A stretch of 33,322 nucleotides of DNA from CASQEL01 sp036655975 (GCA_036655975.1 JAVVPD010000014.1:1-33322); one strand, 5' to 3'; shown: positions 21,569 to 30,856, numbered from the stretch's first letter. The notes: generated by a model not told the origin, from the letters alone. Numbers and translations are program-made.

Positions 21569-22429
21569 ATGTCCTGTATTGATTTGCATACGCATACTCT
21601 GGCATCGGACGGCACTGATTCCCCAGCTCAACTGGTATGTCGGGCTAAGGCGGCGGGTTTGTGTGCTGTGGCAATTACTGATCATGACACCGTGGCGGGC
21701 CTGCCCGAGGCCGAGCAGCAAGGGGCCGCGCTGGACATTGAAGTTGTGCGGGGCTGTGAAATTTCGGCGCGGGGTGACGGCGGGGAAATACATATTTTGG
21801 CTTTGTGGCTTCCGACAGATACCACGGTGCTGGAGCGCAGCCTGAGCGCATTACGGGAGCACCGCGATGCCCGTAATGTGATCATTGTGGAAAAGTTGCA
21901 GGCTCTGGGGCTGGGTATCAGTTATGAAGAAGTGACCGCCGCCAGTCAGGGCGAGGCTGTGGGGCGCCCACATATCGCCAAGGTGCTTATCAACAAAGGT
22001 TTTGTGCGCGACTGGCAAGAGGCCTTTGTGCGGTATTTGGGCTATAAGGGGCAGGCCTATGTCCCCAAGGAAATTCTCAGCCCTGAAGACGCGGTGTCCT
22101 TATTAGCGGGCATGGGGGCCACGGTCAGTTTGGCCCACCCCTGTTTGAGTTTGGCTTCGCGTGAAAGGGTGGAAAACTGTGTGCGTCAGTTAAAAGAGTA
22201 TGGTTTAAGCGCCATTGAAGCGTATCACAGTGACCACTCACAGGCAGAACAGCGTTTTTGTGTTGATGTTGCCGCACGGTATGGTCTTGCGCTTACGGGG
22301 GGTTCGGACTATCACGGCACGGCGAAGGCGCGTATAGCGTTGGGCACGGGCTACGGTGGTTTGCGGGTGCCCCGCTTTGTGCTGGACAATTTGAAGACCG
22401 CACGACGGTGTTTGGGCTTACCCGTATAG
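21569..22429 (+). CDS. PHP-domain phosphoesterase, RNase AM/YciV (TrpH) type
   Basis: From ATG 21569, preceded by GAGG 7 nt upstream, the product has 286 residues; an upstream ATG at 21512 has no ribosome binding site. Metal-binding PHP motifs appear in order: DLHTHTLASDG (H7, H9, D14), ITDHDT, VRGCEIS, AHPCL, then YHSDHS and GGSDYHG. Relatives hydrolyse 3',5'-bisphosphate nucleotides or trim 5' ends of RNA. The next gene, a U32 family protein, starts 23 nt later and may share the transcript. Confidence 0.9.
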   Translation: MSCIDLHTHTLASDGTDSPAQLVCRAKAAGLCAVAITDHDTVAGLPEAEQQGAALDIEVVRGCEISARGDGGEIHILALWLPTDTTVLERSLSALREHRDARNVIIVEKLQALGLGISYEEVTAASQGEAVGRPHIAKVLINKGFVRDWQEAFVRYLGYKGQAYVPKEILSPEDAVSLLAGMGATVSLAHPCLSLASRERVENCVRQLKEYGLSAIEAYHSDHSQAEQRFCVDVAARYGLALTGGSDYHGTAKARIALGTGYGGLRVPRFVLDNLKTARRCLGLPV

Positions 22430-22452
22430 TTTTTTTCTGACAAGGCGAAAAT

Positions 22453-23811
22453 ATGTTGAAGGTTCCAGAATTACTCGCTCCGGCAGGTACACACGAACAA
22501 TTGGAAGCAGCGCTGTTGTACGGAGCCGATGCCGTGTACTTGGGCGGTGGCGAATTGTCCTTGCGGGCGGGGCGGCCTTTTCAGGGTGAGGCTTTGACGC
22601 GGGCTTTGGCCCTGTGCCGAGGGGCGGGAGTAAAGGTGTATTATTGCCTGAACGCATTCCCACGTCAGAATCAGTGGCGGCAGGTGGAAGCGGCGCTGGA
22701 GGTGCTGGGACAGGCTCGGCCCGATGCGCTGATTATTGCTGATGCGGGGGTGCTGCATGCGGCGCGGCGTCAGTGCCCACATATTCCGGTGCATCTTTCT
22801 ACACAGGCCAATACCGGCAATGCCGCCAGCGCGGCGTTTTGGGCCGATCAGGGGGTCACGCGGGTGAATTTGGCGCGAGAATTGCCGCTCACACAGATTC
22901 GCGCTATCCGCCAGTCTTTACGGCATAGCCATCCCGCATTGGCAGTAGAATGTTTTGTCCACGGGGCTTTGTGTCTGGCTTTGTCGGGGCAATGCCTCCT
23001 GTCGGCTTGGTTGCAGGACAGGCCTGCCAATGAAGGCCGCTGTACGCAGCCCTGCCGCTATAAATATAGAAAAATGCGCGGGGCTCCATCGTTGCACGGC
23101 GCAATGGACGTGCCGGAATCGGTCGTGGTGGAAGAAGCGTTGCGTCCGCATACGCCCTTGTGGGAAGTGACCCAACACAGGCCTGACGGAACGGGGGAAT
23201 GCGGCGACCAAGGCGACTTTGCCGCTATTTGGTCGCCCGAAGATATATGCTTGATTCGTTTTTTGCCTTGGTTCACCCGCACCGGCGTGGATTCGCTCAA
23301 GATAGAAGGCCGCATGCGTACTGGGGGCTATGTGGCTCATGCGGTGGATGTGTACCGCACGGCGCTGGACGCATTGCGCCTTGGGGTGCCCGCCGAACGC
23401 ACGAAGGGCGAAGCGGAATTGCGCGCCACCGCTACCCGTGCCTTGAGCACAGGCTTTTTTCTTCCCCGACGGCAATGCCGCCCTTCTGCCGGAGCTTTGG
23501 CCCGTACCGCAGCAGCGTTGCCGCCCGTGGGCGTGGCCCACGCCTTGCCGTTGTTGGCTCGGGTGGAAGAACAGGTGCGCCCGCAGAGCTGGAAGTGCAG
23601 CGTGCGGGGCCGCTGGGAGGCGACCCGCCCCGTGAGCTTGGTGCTGCCGCATATGCGTCGTCCGGTGCTTCAGCCCGAAGATTATTACCTCGAAAACGCC
23701 AAGGGCGAAAAGGTCTCCACGGTGCATTCGGGCACAACGGCTGTGCTGCACTGTCAAAACGGACAGGACTGGGGACTTGTAGCGGGTGTGTATGTGCGGG
23801 CTTGCGCCTGA
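22453..23811 (+). CDS. U32 family peptidase-like protein (TrhP/RlhA-type RNA hydroxylation family)
   Basis: A 452-residue protein. The N-terminal TIM-barrel start PELLAPAGTHEQLEAALLYG with GADAVYLGG is diagnostic for U32. The conserved block CLALSGQCLLSAWLQDRPAN, then GRCTQPCRYKYR, holds cysteines that in the family are thought to bind an Fe-S cluster, and DSLKIEGRMRTGGYVA closes the barrel. Members TrhP and RlhA are needed for prephenate-dependent hydroxylation of tRNA U34 or 23S rRNA C2501; others have been called collagenases. This gene is shorter than RlhA-type proteins with extra C-terminal domains, so the RNA target cannot be named. It is convergent, 3 nt apart, with the TtuA-like gene. 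Confidence 0.88.
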   Translation: MLKVPELLAPAGTHEQLEAALLYGADAVYLGGGELSLRAGRPFQGEALTRALALCRGAGVKVYYCLNAFPRQNQWRQVEAALEVLGQARPDALIIADAGVLHAARRQCPHIPVHLSTQANTGNAASAAFWADQGVTRVNLARELPLTQIRAIRQSLRHSHPALAVECFVHGALCLALSGQCLLSAWLQDRPANEGRCTQPCRYKYRKMRGAPSLHGAMDVPESVVVEEALRPHTPLWEVTQHRPDGTGECGDQGDFAAIWSPEDICLIRFLPWFTRTGVDSLKIEGRMRTGGYVAHAVDVYRTALDALRLGVPAERTKGEAELRATATRALSTGFFLPRRQCRPSAGALARTAAALPPVGVAHALPLLARVEEQVRPQSWKCSVRGRWEATRPVSLVLPHMRRPVLQPEDYYLENAKGEKVSTVHSGTTAVLHCQNGQDWGLVAGVYVRACA

Positions 23812-23814
23812 ATC

Positions 23815-24717
23815 TTATTGTGCCCGCACGGCTTCTTTCATGCGGCATACCCCGCACATTCCGGCGGAGGTAGGAAAACCGCAGGTGGTACAGGGCGCAA
23901 GGGTCTGCCCGTGTTCCGCTTCTTTTTGGGCGAAAACAGGACGACCGCGTTCTAAAAAGCCCTGATAAAAATCCATTTTCCGACCGGGCATGGTTTCTTC
24001 AAGCTGTTGCCACAAATGCTTGTAATAGGTAAAACTTGCGCCGCCACTGTAGGGGCAGGGGGCATAATGGTTTTCAATGCCCATTAAAAAGGCGTAATTG
24101 GCGGTTTCAAATTCCGTTAATCGCCACAAGGGTTTCACTTTACGGGAAAAGCCGTTTTCACCTTCGAGCAAAGGCCCTTGATCGGACAGGTAGGACGTGT
24201 CCCAGCGGATAGTATTGCTGAACAGGCGGGCTACTTCGTCGTCCAGATTATGCCCGGTTGCCAACACGCTAAAGCCTTCGTCAATGGCTACCTTATTGAA
24301 ATAATGTCGTTTTATTTTTCCGCAGGCCGAGCAGATGGGGCGGTTCAGGCTTTGTTTGACAAGGGGGATAGACAATCCCTCGGCGGCCATTTCTTTAACG
24401 ATCAGGGGCAGGGCGTGGGCGTGGCAAAAGCGCTCTACCACCCCGCGTGCGGCGGGCGAAGACACGGGAATGTCCAAATCAATGTGCAGCCCTGTAACCT
24501 TGTATTCTTGCCGAGATAATTCGAGCATCAGCGCCAATGAATCCTTGCCGCCGGACAGGGCCACCAAAATATTGTCGTCATGGGTGAACAATTTTTGTTT
24601 GCGGATGCCTTTTTCTACTTGTTTGCTAAAAAATTCCAAATAACATGCGGCGCAAAAGCCCGCATGATGACTCTTTAAGGCCACAACGGCGGGTGCTTTA
24701 CAAACTTTACATTTCAT
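23815..24717 (-). CDS. TtuA-like tRNA 2-thiolation enzyme (PP-loop ATPase with two zinc fingers)
   Basis: A 300-residue protein starting at ATG 24717, eight nt after the preceding stop; the open frame extends to 24930 but that part overlaps the glycosyltransferase gene. Domains: N-terminal zinc finger C3/C6/C22/C25, PP-loop SGGKDS at 55-60, the probable [4Fe-4S] triad C129, C132 (RPICSACGK) and C221 (YAPCPYSGG), and a C-terminal zinc finger CTTCGFPTSAGMCGVC. This triad plus two zinc fingers is the layout of TtuA, which thiolates m5U54 of tRNA, rather than TtcA. It is the last gene of the asd operon. No sulfur-carrier (TtuB-like) gene is nearby. Confidence 0.83.
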   Translation of the reverse strand: MKCKVCKAPAVVALKSHHAGFCAACYLEFFSKQVEKGIRKQKLFTHDDNILVALSGGKDSLALMLELSRQEYKVTGLHIDLDIPVSSPAARGVVERFCHAHALPLIVKEMAAEGLSIPLVKQSLNRPICSACGKIKRHYFNKVAIDEGFSVLATGHNLDDEVARLFSNTIRWDTSYLSDQGPLLEGENGFSRKVKPLWRLTEFETANYAFLMGIENHYAPCPYSGGASFTYYKHLWQQLEETMPGRKMDFYQGFLERGRPVFAQKEAEHGQTLAPCTTCGFPTSAGMCGVCRMKEAVRAQ

Positions 24718-24724
24718 AACTAAC

Positions 24725-25900
24725 CTAAAGGGCTGGTGTTTGGGGAGAAGGGTCTTCAGTGCTGTTGGGGCGTGGGTCTGTGCAGAGGGAGGCTGCCGGA
24801 GGCAGCACCCAGCCGTTTTTTTTGAGGCATTGGGCGTACAAGGCGCGGCACTGACACACCGCATGGTCAATACTGGTGGTGGGCAGGGTGTGCAAGCCAC
24901 CGTCTGCAAGGGAAAGATACAAGGGGGCATCGCGCATAAGTCGCTTCAAATGTGTGGCAAGAGCTTGGGGATCTTCGGCCTTGTACAGCAGCGCGTTTTT
25001 TTCGTGCACGGCCCATTCCATGTTTGTTGCTAAGGCTGGGCAAATGAGGGGTAGGCCTGTAGCCCAAGCCGCCGCCATGGCGGGCAGGGAACCATGGGGC
25101 TGCATGCCGGGGGCCACCAGAACGTGACAGTGGGGCAGCACTTCGCGCAGATCTTGCGGCCCCAACAAAGCCAGCCGTGATTCCACGCCCAAGGCAATGG
25201 CCTCGTCCAAGAGGCTTTGAAAATTGGGGCAGACTCCAAAAATACGCAATTCCCACGGGGGAATATTTTCGCTCTGCCACAGGGCAGCCATGGCTTTGAG
25301 CAACACACTATGGGCGGCGGTGTCAGTGCGTGCGGTCATGGCCGCAATGATAAAGCGCTGTTCGGGCAGGCTGGCGCGGGGGGGCAAGGCTGTGGTGTCC
25401 ACTCCGGCGGGCAAGCAGAGGATTTTTCGGGTATCGAGGCCCGTTTTCAGCAGACGTGTACGCATGTTTTGGTTGCCACACAGGACAATATCCGCTTGCT
25501 GCCAGTAGGCGGGCAAGGTTTCCGTATCTTCTTGGTTTTCGCCTAAGGTCTGGTGAGTATGGCAAGTATGAATCAATACCGTGCGTTGGGGGGGGCGTAG
25601 GCGCTGGACCTGTGCGCCCAAGTGGGCCGCTACGGTGGAGAAGGTGTGGATAAGGCAATGGTTTTCTGCGCGGGTGAGCAGCCACAGACGCAGCAGATTG
25701 AAAGGATTCCACGCGCCTGTGCCCCACAAAGGCAGGATCGGCACAGACAAAGCCGTAGCTTTACGGGCCAGAGGGCTGCCGTGGGGGCAGCACAAGCAGA
25801 GGTGAAAACGCTGCTCTTGCTGCAGCGCACACGCCAGTTCTAGGATATGGGCCTGCGTGACGCCCCACGTGTGGCTAAAGTCTATGAGCAACAGTTGCAT
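24725..25900 (-). CDS. Glycosyltransferase, GT4-like (GT-B fold)
   Basis: A 391-residue protein. The N-terminal half starts LLLIDFSHTWGVTQAHILEL, the typical opening of GT-B enzymes but with TWG in place of the usual glycine-rich GG loop. The C-terminal half shows LCLPAGVDTTALPP, then an E-containing segment ending in MAAAWATGLPLICPA and NALLYKAEDPQALATHLKRL, matching the GT4 donor-binding region, although the usual EGxP motif reads HGSLPAMAAA. It probably transfers a sugar to a lipid or polysaccharide. Donor and acceptor are unknown. It sits 6 nt behind the aminotransferase gene; the last 25 residues are Pro/Thr-rich and likely disordered. Confidence 0.75.
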   Translation of the reverse strand: MQLLLIDFSHTWGVTQAHILELACALQQEQRFHLCLCCPHGSPLARKATALSVPILPLWGTGAWNPFNLLRLWLLTRAENHCLIHTFSTVAAHLGAQVQRLRPPQRTVLIHTCHTHQTLGENQEDTETLPAYWQQADIVLCGNQNMRTRLLKTGLDTRKILCLPAGVDTTALPPRASLPEQRFIIAAMTARTDTAAHSVLLKAMAALWQSENIPPWELRIFGVCPNFQSLLDEAIALGVESRLALLGPQDLREVLPHCHVLVAPGMQPHGSLPAMAAAWATGLPLICPALATNMEWAVHEKNALLYKAEDPQALATHLKRLMRDAPLYLSLADGGLHTLPTTSIDHAVCQCRALYAQCLKKNGWVLPPAASLCTDPRPNSTEDPSPQTPAL

Positions 25901-25906
25901 GTCTGC

Positions 25907-26845
25907 CTAAAAGGCTGTCCCCTGTGCGAGTAACATGGTTTCCAGATCGGCGCGCAAGCGTTGGGCCACAGGGCCGGGTACGCCATCCCCGATAGGCTGT
26001 CCTTCATATTGGGTGATGCCCACACACAAGGGGCTACTGCTGAACAGTAACACTTCCCGCGCGCTGAGGATGTCCGCCTCACTGATAGCTTTTTGCGCGG
26101 TGGGGAGCCAGCCTTTAGCCGCTTCAAAGGCCGCCAGCACCGTGGTGCCGGGCAGGGAAGAGACAAATTCTGGGCATACCAGCACGCCGTGCTTGTCCAC
26201 AATGCCCACATTGGCAATGGCGGCTTCGGCCAAATGCCCTTTGGTGTCAAAGGAGAAGGCCACGTCCATATTTTTGGCGCGGGCTTCCTCGGTCATGAGC
26301 ACATTGGGCAGATAATTGGTATTTTTGATGCGCGCCAGATATTCCTGCTTGGCGGGGATGGCGCTCTTAAACGAGGTCAGGCCTTTGTGATACCACGCTT
26401 CATCGGGAATGTGTGAACGCATGGCAACAATGTACAGACTGGCCGTGGGGCATTCGGTGGGGGAAATACCAAAGCCCCCTGGGCCGCGCCCGAGCAGTAC
26501 GCGGATGGCTCCCACAGCTTCGCCTCCGGCGGCGGCTACGTCCAGTATGGTGGCGCGAATTTCGCCCCACGGGCAAGGCGGAGTGATGGTCAGACTGGCG
26601 GCAGAATTGACCATGCGATCCATATGCGCGTCCAATTGGAGCATGCGCCGCTGGCGGTAATTGATGCTTTCAAACACGCCGTCGCCACGGTGGCATAAAT
26701 GATCGTCCAGCGGGGCAAGCATCAGGCGGGCATCCGTGCAGATGCCGCCTACCCGATGTTCGTAAAAGGCGAGAATATTGGCAGCCCCCGGCCGGGGAGC
26801 TGCCAATAATTGTTCCAGATATACGGAAGAAGATACTGTTTTCAT
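25907..26845 (-). CDS. Class IV PLP aminotransferase (branched-chain aminotransferase / aminodeoxychorismate lyase family)
   Basis: A 312-residue protein of the fold-type IV family. HRGDGVFESINYRQRR (about 51-66) is the conserved N-terminal block, and the Schiff-base lysine is in LARIKNTNYLPNVL (near residue 169-170). The segments EAAIANVGIVDKHG and SREVLL-type SAREVLLFSSSP complete the active site. Candidates are branched-chain aminotransferase, D-amino-acid aminotransferase and 4-amino-4-deoxychorismate lyase; I cannot choose between them by eye. The adjacency to asd (4 nt downstream of it) favours amino-acid metabolism. Confidence 0.83.
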   Translation of the reverse strand: MKTVSSSVYLEQLLAAPRPGAANILAFYEHRVGGICTDARLMLAPLDDHLCHRGDGVFESINYRQRRMLQLDAHMDRMVNSAASLTITPPCPWGEIRATILDVAAAGGEAVGAIRVLLGRGPGGFGISPTECPTASLYIVAMRSHIPDEAWYHKGLTSFKSAIPAKQEYLARIKNTNYLPNVLMTEEARAKNMDVAFSFDTKGHLAEAAIANVGIVDKHGVLVCPEFVSSLPGTTVLAAFEAAKGWLPTAQKAISEADILSAREVLLFSSSPLCVGITQYEGQPIGDGVPGPVAQRLRADLETMLLAQGTAF

Positions 26846-26849
26846 GGTA

Positions 26850-27896
26850 TTATTTCAAAAAGACCTTGCGGTCGATTACGCGCAATAAGTCGCGGTCCAA
26901 CAGGGTTTCGGCGATCTGGACGGCATTGAGTGCGGCACCTTTGCGAATATTGTCGGCAACAACCCACATATTCAGACCATTGGCGATGGTTTCGTCTTCA
27001 CGGATGCGCCCCACAAAAGTGTCGTCTTCTCCGCTGGCATCAATGGGCATGGGGTACATTTTTTCTTGCGGATTGTCGTACACCTGTACGCCGGGAGCCT
27101 GCGTGAGAATGGCACGGGCTTGGGCCGGGGTCAGTTTTTGTTCTGTTTCAATGTTTAAGGATTCTGCATGGCTATAAAACACGGGCACGCGCACACAGGT
27201 AGCCGTAACTTTTACGCTGGGATCACCAAGAATTTTGACAGTTTCATGCACCATCTTCATTTCTTCCTTGGTGTAGTCATTGTCCAGAAAGCTGTCAATG
27301 TGCGGCAGCACGTTGAAGGCGATGCGATACGGATAGACCTTCACATCCGGTTCCTGCATATTGAACATTTGGCGCACTTGTGTTTCCAGTTCGGTAATGG
27401 CCTTTTGCCCTGTGCCGGAAACGGCCTGATAGGTGGAAACGACCACACGTTTGATGCGGGCCGCGTCATGAATGGGTTTGAGCACCATCATCATCTGAAT
27501 AGTGGAGCAATTGGGGTTGGCAATAATGCCATTATGCGTTTTGAGGTGTTCGGGGTTGACTTCAGGCACCACCAAAGGGCAGCGTTCGTCCATGCGCCAA
27601 GCCGAGGAATTGTCCACCACAACACAGCCGGCAGCGGCGGCATGGGGGGCAAATTTTTCAGAGGTGCTTCCGCCTGCTGAAAAAATAGCCAGATCAATGC
27701 CCGCGAACACGTCTTCTTTAAGCTCTCGCACCACAAGTTCGTTGTCGCCATAGGGAACCTTCGTCCCGGCGGAGCGCTCAGAAGCGAAAGCGATGACTTC
27801 AGTGGCGGGAAATTTGCGTTCGTGCAGTGTTTTGAGCATTTCGCGGCCCACGGCACCCGTGGCCCCTACAACCGCAACAACCAGTTTCTTAGACAT
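26850..27896 (-). CDS. asd: Aspartate-semialdehyde dehydrogenase
   Basis: A 348-residue enzyme. It opens with the NADP-binding VVAVVGATGAVGREML. The catalytic C130 is in IIANPNCSTIQMMMVLKPI, and VVVSTYQAVSGTGQKAITEL follows. The substrate His/Arg region is near VRVPVFYSHAESLNIETE. It reduces aspartyl phosphate to aspartate semialdehyde, the branch point to lysine, diaminopimelate, threonine and methionine. AAGGAG is 7 nt before the ATG. It appears to be the first gene of a four-gene operon with gaps of 4, 6 and 7 nt. Confidence 0.96.
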   Translation of the reverse strand: MSKKLVVAVVGATGAVGREMLKTLHERKFPATEVIAFASERSAGTKVPYGDNELVVRELKEDVFAGIDLAIFSAGGSTSEKFAPHAAAAGCVVVDNSSAWRMDERCPLVVPEVNPEHLKTHNGIIANPNCSTIQMMMVLKPIHDAARIKRVVVSTYQAVSGTGQKAITELETQVRQMFNMQEPDVKVYPYRIAFNVLPHIDSFLDNDYTKEEMKMVHETVKILGDPSVKVTATCVRVPVFYSHAESLNIETEQKLTPAQARAILTQAPGVQVYDNPQEKMYPMPIDASGEDDTFVGRIREDETIANGLNMWVVADNIRKGAALNAVQIAETLLDRDLLRVIDRKVFLK

Positions 27897-27962
27897 ATGT
27901 GTTCTCCTTATCTTAAGGGCAGAGTGCCCCGGTGGGTAGCAGGCGTAAACGTACAGCTTGTA

Positions 27963-28376
27963 TTAAGGGCGAGCAGCCGCGCACAGGTGCTCACCAAGAG
28001 TCACGTCTGTTTGCTGAATATGGTGCATAAACCAGTCGCCCAAAAAAATAAATAATTGCCAGGCCACCGTGTGCCCTTCCTGTACAAAATGCACGATCAG
28101 ATTTTGTACTTTGTCAGAAAAGGCGTGGTGCTCAGTAAGATGCTGATGATATGAGGGAAAAGTGTCCTTAATCGGGCGCATGAGGCCTTCTTCAAGCTGA
28201 AAGTGGACATCCGCATATTTTTGCAAACGGCGTAAGACGTTCAGAATATCGGTATCACTCATTTTGTCCAGCAAGTTTGTTTGCACTTCGGCTAAAAGGC
28301 TTACCAGTACCTTGTGCTGCTCGTCTATTTCTGGAACGCCCACGCTGAGTGCTTCTGACCATTGGTAGGTTTGCAT
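27963..28376 (-). CDS. Bacteriohemerythrin
   Basis: A 137-residue single-domain four-helix protein. Expected di-iron ligands are all present: H21 (DEQH), H58 and E62 (VHFQLEE), H79 and H83 (YHQHLTEH), H119 and D124 (HHIQQTD). It binds oxygen reversibly and in anaerobes is thought to deliver or scavenge O2. GGGGAG precedes the start. It lies between the Nudix gene and asd with gaps of 74 and 66 nt, so it may be a separate unit. Confidence 0.94.
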   Translation of the reverse strand: MQTYQWSEALSVGVPEIDEQHKVLVSLLAEVQTNLLDKMSDTDILNVLRRLQKYADVHFQLEEGLMRPIKDTFPSYHQHLTEHHAFSDKVQNLIVHFVQEGHTVAWQLFIFLGDWFMHHIQQTDVTLGEHLCAAARP

Positions 28377-28450
28377 ACGACTTTTCTCCCCTGCAAAGGT
28401 GTGGCACTAATGCCTTACATGTACCCGTAGTTGGCAAAAAAGTATAGCAG

Positions 28451-28879
28451 TTAAGCACACGTTTGGGAAAGGGAGGCTGCGGCGCACATCTCGTGCACAA
28501 TGGCGATATCTGCGGCCAAAAAGGGCAGCTTGAGGGCCTCTTGGGGGCTGACCCAGCGCATATTCTGCCCTTCCCTATTTTGTGGTTCTCCCGCAAAATC
28601 TGTCACTTGAAAAAAATGTACGTGCACACAGCGCGCTTTGTCCTGTGCGGTGGCGGCATAGGTGTGCTGCAGGCTTTTCCACAGGTGGGGGGCACGGGCT
28701 TCAATGCCCAGTTCTTCCTGCAATTCACGAATCAGCGCGGTTTCAGCGCTTTCGCCCTCTTCGATCTTGCCGCCGGGAAATTCCCACCAACCTGCCTGCA
28801 CCTTGCCTGGGGGCCGCTGTACAGCCAAGTAGCACGGCCCCCGCCAGAGAATAGCAGCAACAACTTCAATGCGGTGCAT
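28451..28879 (-). CDS. Nudix hydrolase, MutT-like
   Basis: A 142-residue protein with a complete Nudix box: GKIEEGESAETALIRELQEE followed by LGI, which fits Gx5Ex7REUxEExGU. The start region MHRIEVVAAILWRG and WEFPGGK are typical of MutT-type 8-oxo-dGTP hydrolases. It would cleanse oxidised nucleotides, although other nucleotide substrates are possible. The gene begins 3 nt after the ABC-F stop, with GAGGAC as ribosome binding site inside that gene. Confidence 0.9.
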   Translation of the reverse strand: MHRIEVVAAILWRGPCYLAVQRPPGKVQAGWWEFPGGKIEEGESAETALIRELQEELGIEARAPHLWKSLQHTYAATAQDKARCVHVHFFQVTDFAGEPQNREGQNMRWVSPQEALKLPFLAADIAIVHEMCAAASLSQTCA

Positions 28880-28882
28880 GGC

Positions 28883-30856
28883 TTAGTCCTCGCTTACGGC
28901 AGCGCGAGCCGTTTCAAGACGGGCAAGATCTGTTTCCATCACGCTCATACGTTCCATGAGGGCTTCGGTGCTTTCTTTCAGCTCCCCAAAACGTTTAAGC
29001 AGGCGTGTGGTCAGGAGATTGTCCGCGTAGGTTTCAGGATTGGCAAGGGTGGCTTCCAGCTCGGACTGCTCAAGGCATTGCACTTCTAATTCGTGTTCGC
29101 ACGTGGCATAGGCCGCTTGTAGGGGTTTTATCTTTTTGTACAGGGCATTGCGTTGTTCGGCCTGTTCGCGCTTGAGGCGTTTGAGTTCTTCACGGGACAG
29201 CCCCGTGGAGCTTTCAGGGGCGCTTGCAGAAGCCGCCGGCGTGACCGCCGCATTGCCCGCTTTGCGCGCGGCATCGTATTGGGCAAAGCCTTCCTCGTAC
29301 ACGGTGAAGCCTTTTTCCGACAAGGCCCACGCTTCATCGGCCACCGCAGACAAGAGCCAGCGGTCGTGCGCCACCAACAGCACCGTGCCTTCAAAGGCGT
29401 CCAGTGCGGAAATAAGGGCCTCGCGACTTTCCAAATCCAAATGGTTGGTGGGTTCGTCCAGCACCAGAAAATTTGCGCGGCTCAAAAACAGGGTTGCCAG
29501 TGTCAGACGGCTTTTTTCTCCGCCGGAGAGCGAATCCACGCGGCGATCAAAATAGCCCTGCCCTAGCAAGAACAGACCAAGGACGCTCATCAACTCTTCT
29601 TCGGTGGTGCGCGGGTCAGACAGGCGGCGGATCTCGCCCAGCACGGTGCCGTTGGCGTTGAGGGTTTCTAATTGGTGCTGGCTGAAATAGCCCATGCGTA
29701 CGAGGGAACCCATGCTGATGGTGCCCCCAGTTTTTTCCAGCTTGCCCGCAAGAATTTTGAGCAGGGTGGATTTGCCGCAACCGTTGGGGCCTACCAGCGC
29801 GATGCGCTGCCCCCGAAAAAGGCTGAAGGTCAGGGGCGGCCACATGCTTTTGCCGTCAGAAAAATGGAAAGCTACGTCCGCCACGCTGAGTACGGTTTTT
29901 TCGGTGCGGGCTGGCTCAGGCCATTTAAAATTCAATTCTTTGCGGCGGGTTTCGGGCTGGTATTGTTCCAGTTCCTTCTCCAATTTCTTTGCCATTTTTT
30001 GGCGTGATCCGGCCTGTCGGGCCTTAGTAGCCTTGGCGCGGAAACGTTCCACAAAGGCCATTTTACGGTCTAATTCTCCCTGCAAGGCCTTGGCTTCGCG
30101 CTGGCGCTGGCTGGCTATTTCTTCCTGAAAGGTCAGAAATTGGCTGAAGGTTGCCTTGCGGAATAGGGGTTTAGACGAGCCTAGAAATAAGACATGTGTG
30201 CCGATTTTGTCCATGAATACACGGTCATGGGCCACAAAGATCAGTGCCCCCTGAAAGGACAGCAAAAAATTTTCCAGCCATTCTACAGCGTCAATGTCCA
30301 AGTGGTTGGTGGGTTCGTCCAGCAACAAGACATCGGCCCCTGCGGTCAACACGCGCGCCAGTTTGGCTCTTTCGCGCCAGCCGCCTGACAATTGCCCCAG
30401 AGGCAAGTGCCATTTGCGCTCGGAAAAGCCGAGGCCCGTCAGCACCGCCTGTGCGCGGTGTTCGGGATTATAGCCATAGGTGGCTTCCAATTCGTGTTGG
30501 CGGTGCATAAGGGTGGTGAGCTTGGCATTGTCTCCCGAGGTGTGGGCTTGATCCCATTCCACCCAAAAATCGTTCCAATCGGGCAGCACGTCTTGGACAA
30601 ATTGCAGGAGGGGTAAGGACAGCAGGGTAGCGTCCAATTCTTGTTCCACATAGCCCAAGCGGCAGCCTTTGGGGAGGAGTACCCGCCCGCCGTCCGGGCT
30701 TTCTACCCCTGCAACAAGGCGCAGAATGGTGGATTTGCCCGTGCCGTTGGGGCCGCACACGCACAAGCGTACACCATTGTCTATTTCCAGCGAAAAATTT
30801 GAGACAATATCGCGTCCGCCAAAAGATTTGGAAAGCTCCTGTAGGGTAATACTCAT
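28883..30856 (-). CDS. ABC-F family ATPase (Uup/YheS-like)
   Basis: A 657-residue soluble protein with two ABC cassettes and no membrane segments. Cassette 1: Walker A GPNGTGKST, signature LSGGWRERAKL, Walker B LLLDEPTNHLD. Cassette 2: Walker A GPNGCGKST, signature LSGGEKSRLTL, Walker B LVLDEPTNHLD. Between them is the long charged P-site tRNA interaction linker (about 230-310), and the C-terminus forms a coiled coil after an Ala/Ser-rich hinge, as in Uup. ABC-F proteins act on the ribosome to relieve stalling or give antibiotic protection. The first 4 nt overlap the epimerase gene end (ATGA). Confidence 0.93.
   Translation of the reverse strand: MSITLQELSKSFGGRDIVSNFSLEIDNGVRLCVCGPNGTGKSTILRLVAGVESPDGGRVLLPKGCRLGYVEQELDATLLSLPLLQFVQDVLPDWNDFWVEWDQAHTSGDNAKLTTLMHRQHELEATYGYNPEHRAQAVLTGLGFSERKWHLPLGQLSGGWRERAKLARVLTAGADVLLLDEPTNHLDIDAVEWLENFLLSFQGALIFVAHDRVFMDKIGTHVLFLGSSKPLFRKATFSQFLTFQEEIASQRQREAKALQGELDRKMAFVERFRAKATKARQAGSRQKMAKKLEKELEQYQPETRRKELNFKWPEPARTEKTVLSVADVAFHFSDGKSMWPPLTFSLFRGQRIALVGPNGCGKSTLLKILAGKLEKTGGTISMGSLVRMGYFSQHQLETLNANGTVLGEIRRLSDPRTTEEELMSVLGLFLLGQGYFDRRVDSLSGGEKSRLTLATLFLSRANFLVLDEPTNHLDLESREALISALDAFEGTVLLVAHDRWLLSAVADEAWALSEKGFTVYEEGFAQYDAARKAGNAAVTPAASASAPESSTGLSREELKRLKREQAEQRNALYKKIKPLQAAYATCEHELEVQCLEQSELEATLANPETYADNLLTTRLLKRFGELKESTEALMERMSVMETDLARLETARAAVSED

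Noticed and set aside
22918..23873. Long open frames on both strands over the U32 gene
   Set aside because: They are by-products of GC-rich codon positions; only the frame 22453-23811 has family motifs.
24718..24930. N-terminal extension of the TtuA-like protein
   Set aside because: It would overlap the glycosyltransferase gene by about 200 nt and is rich in Pro, Cys and Thr without similarity; the zinc finger starts exactly at ATG 24717.
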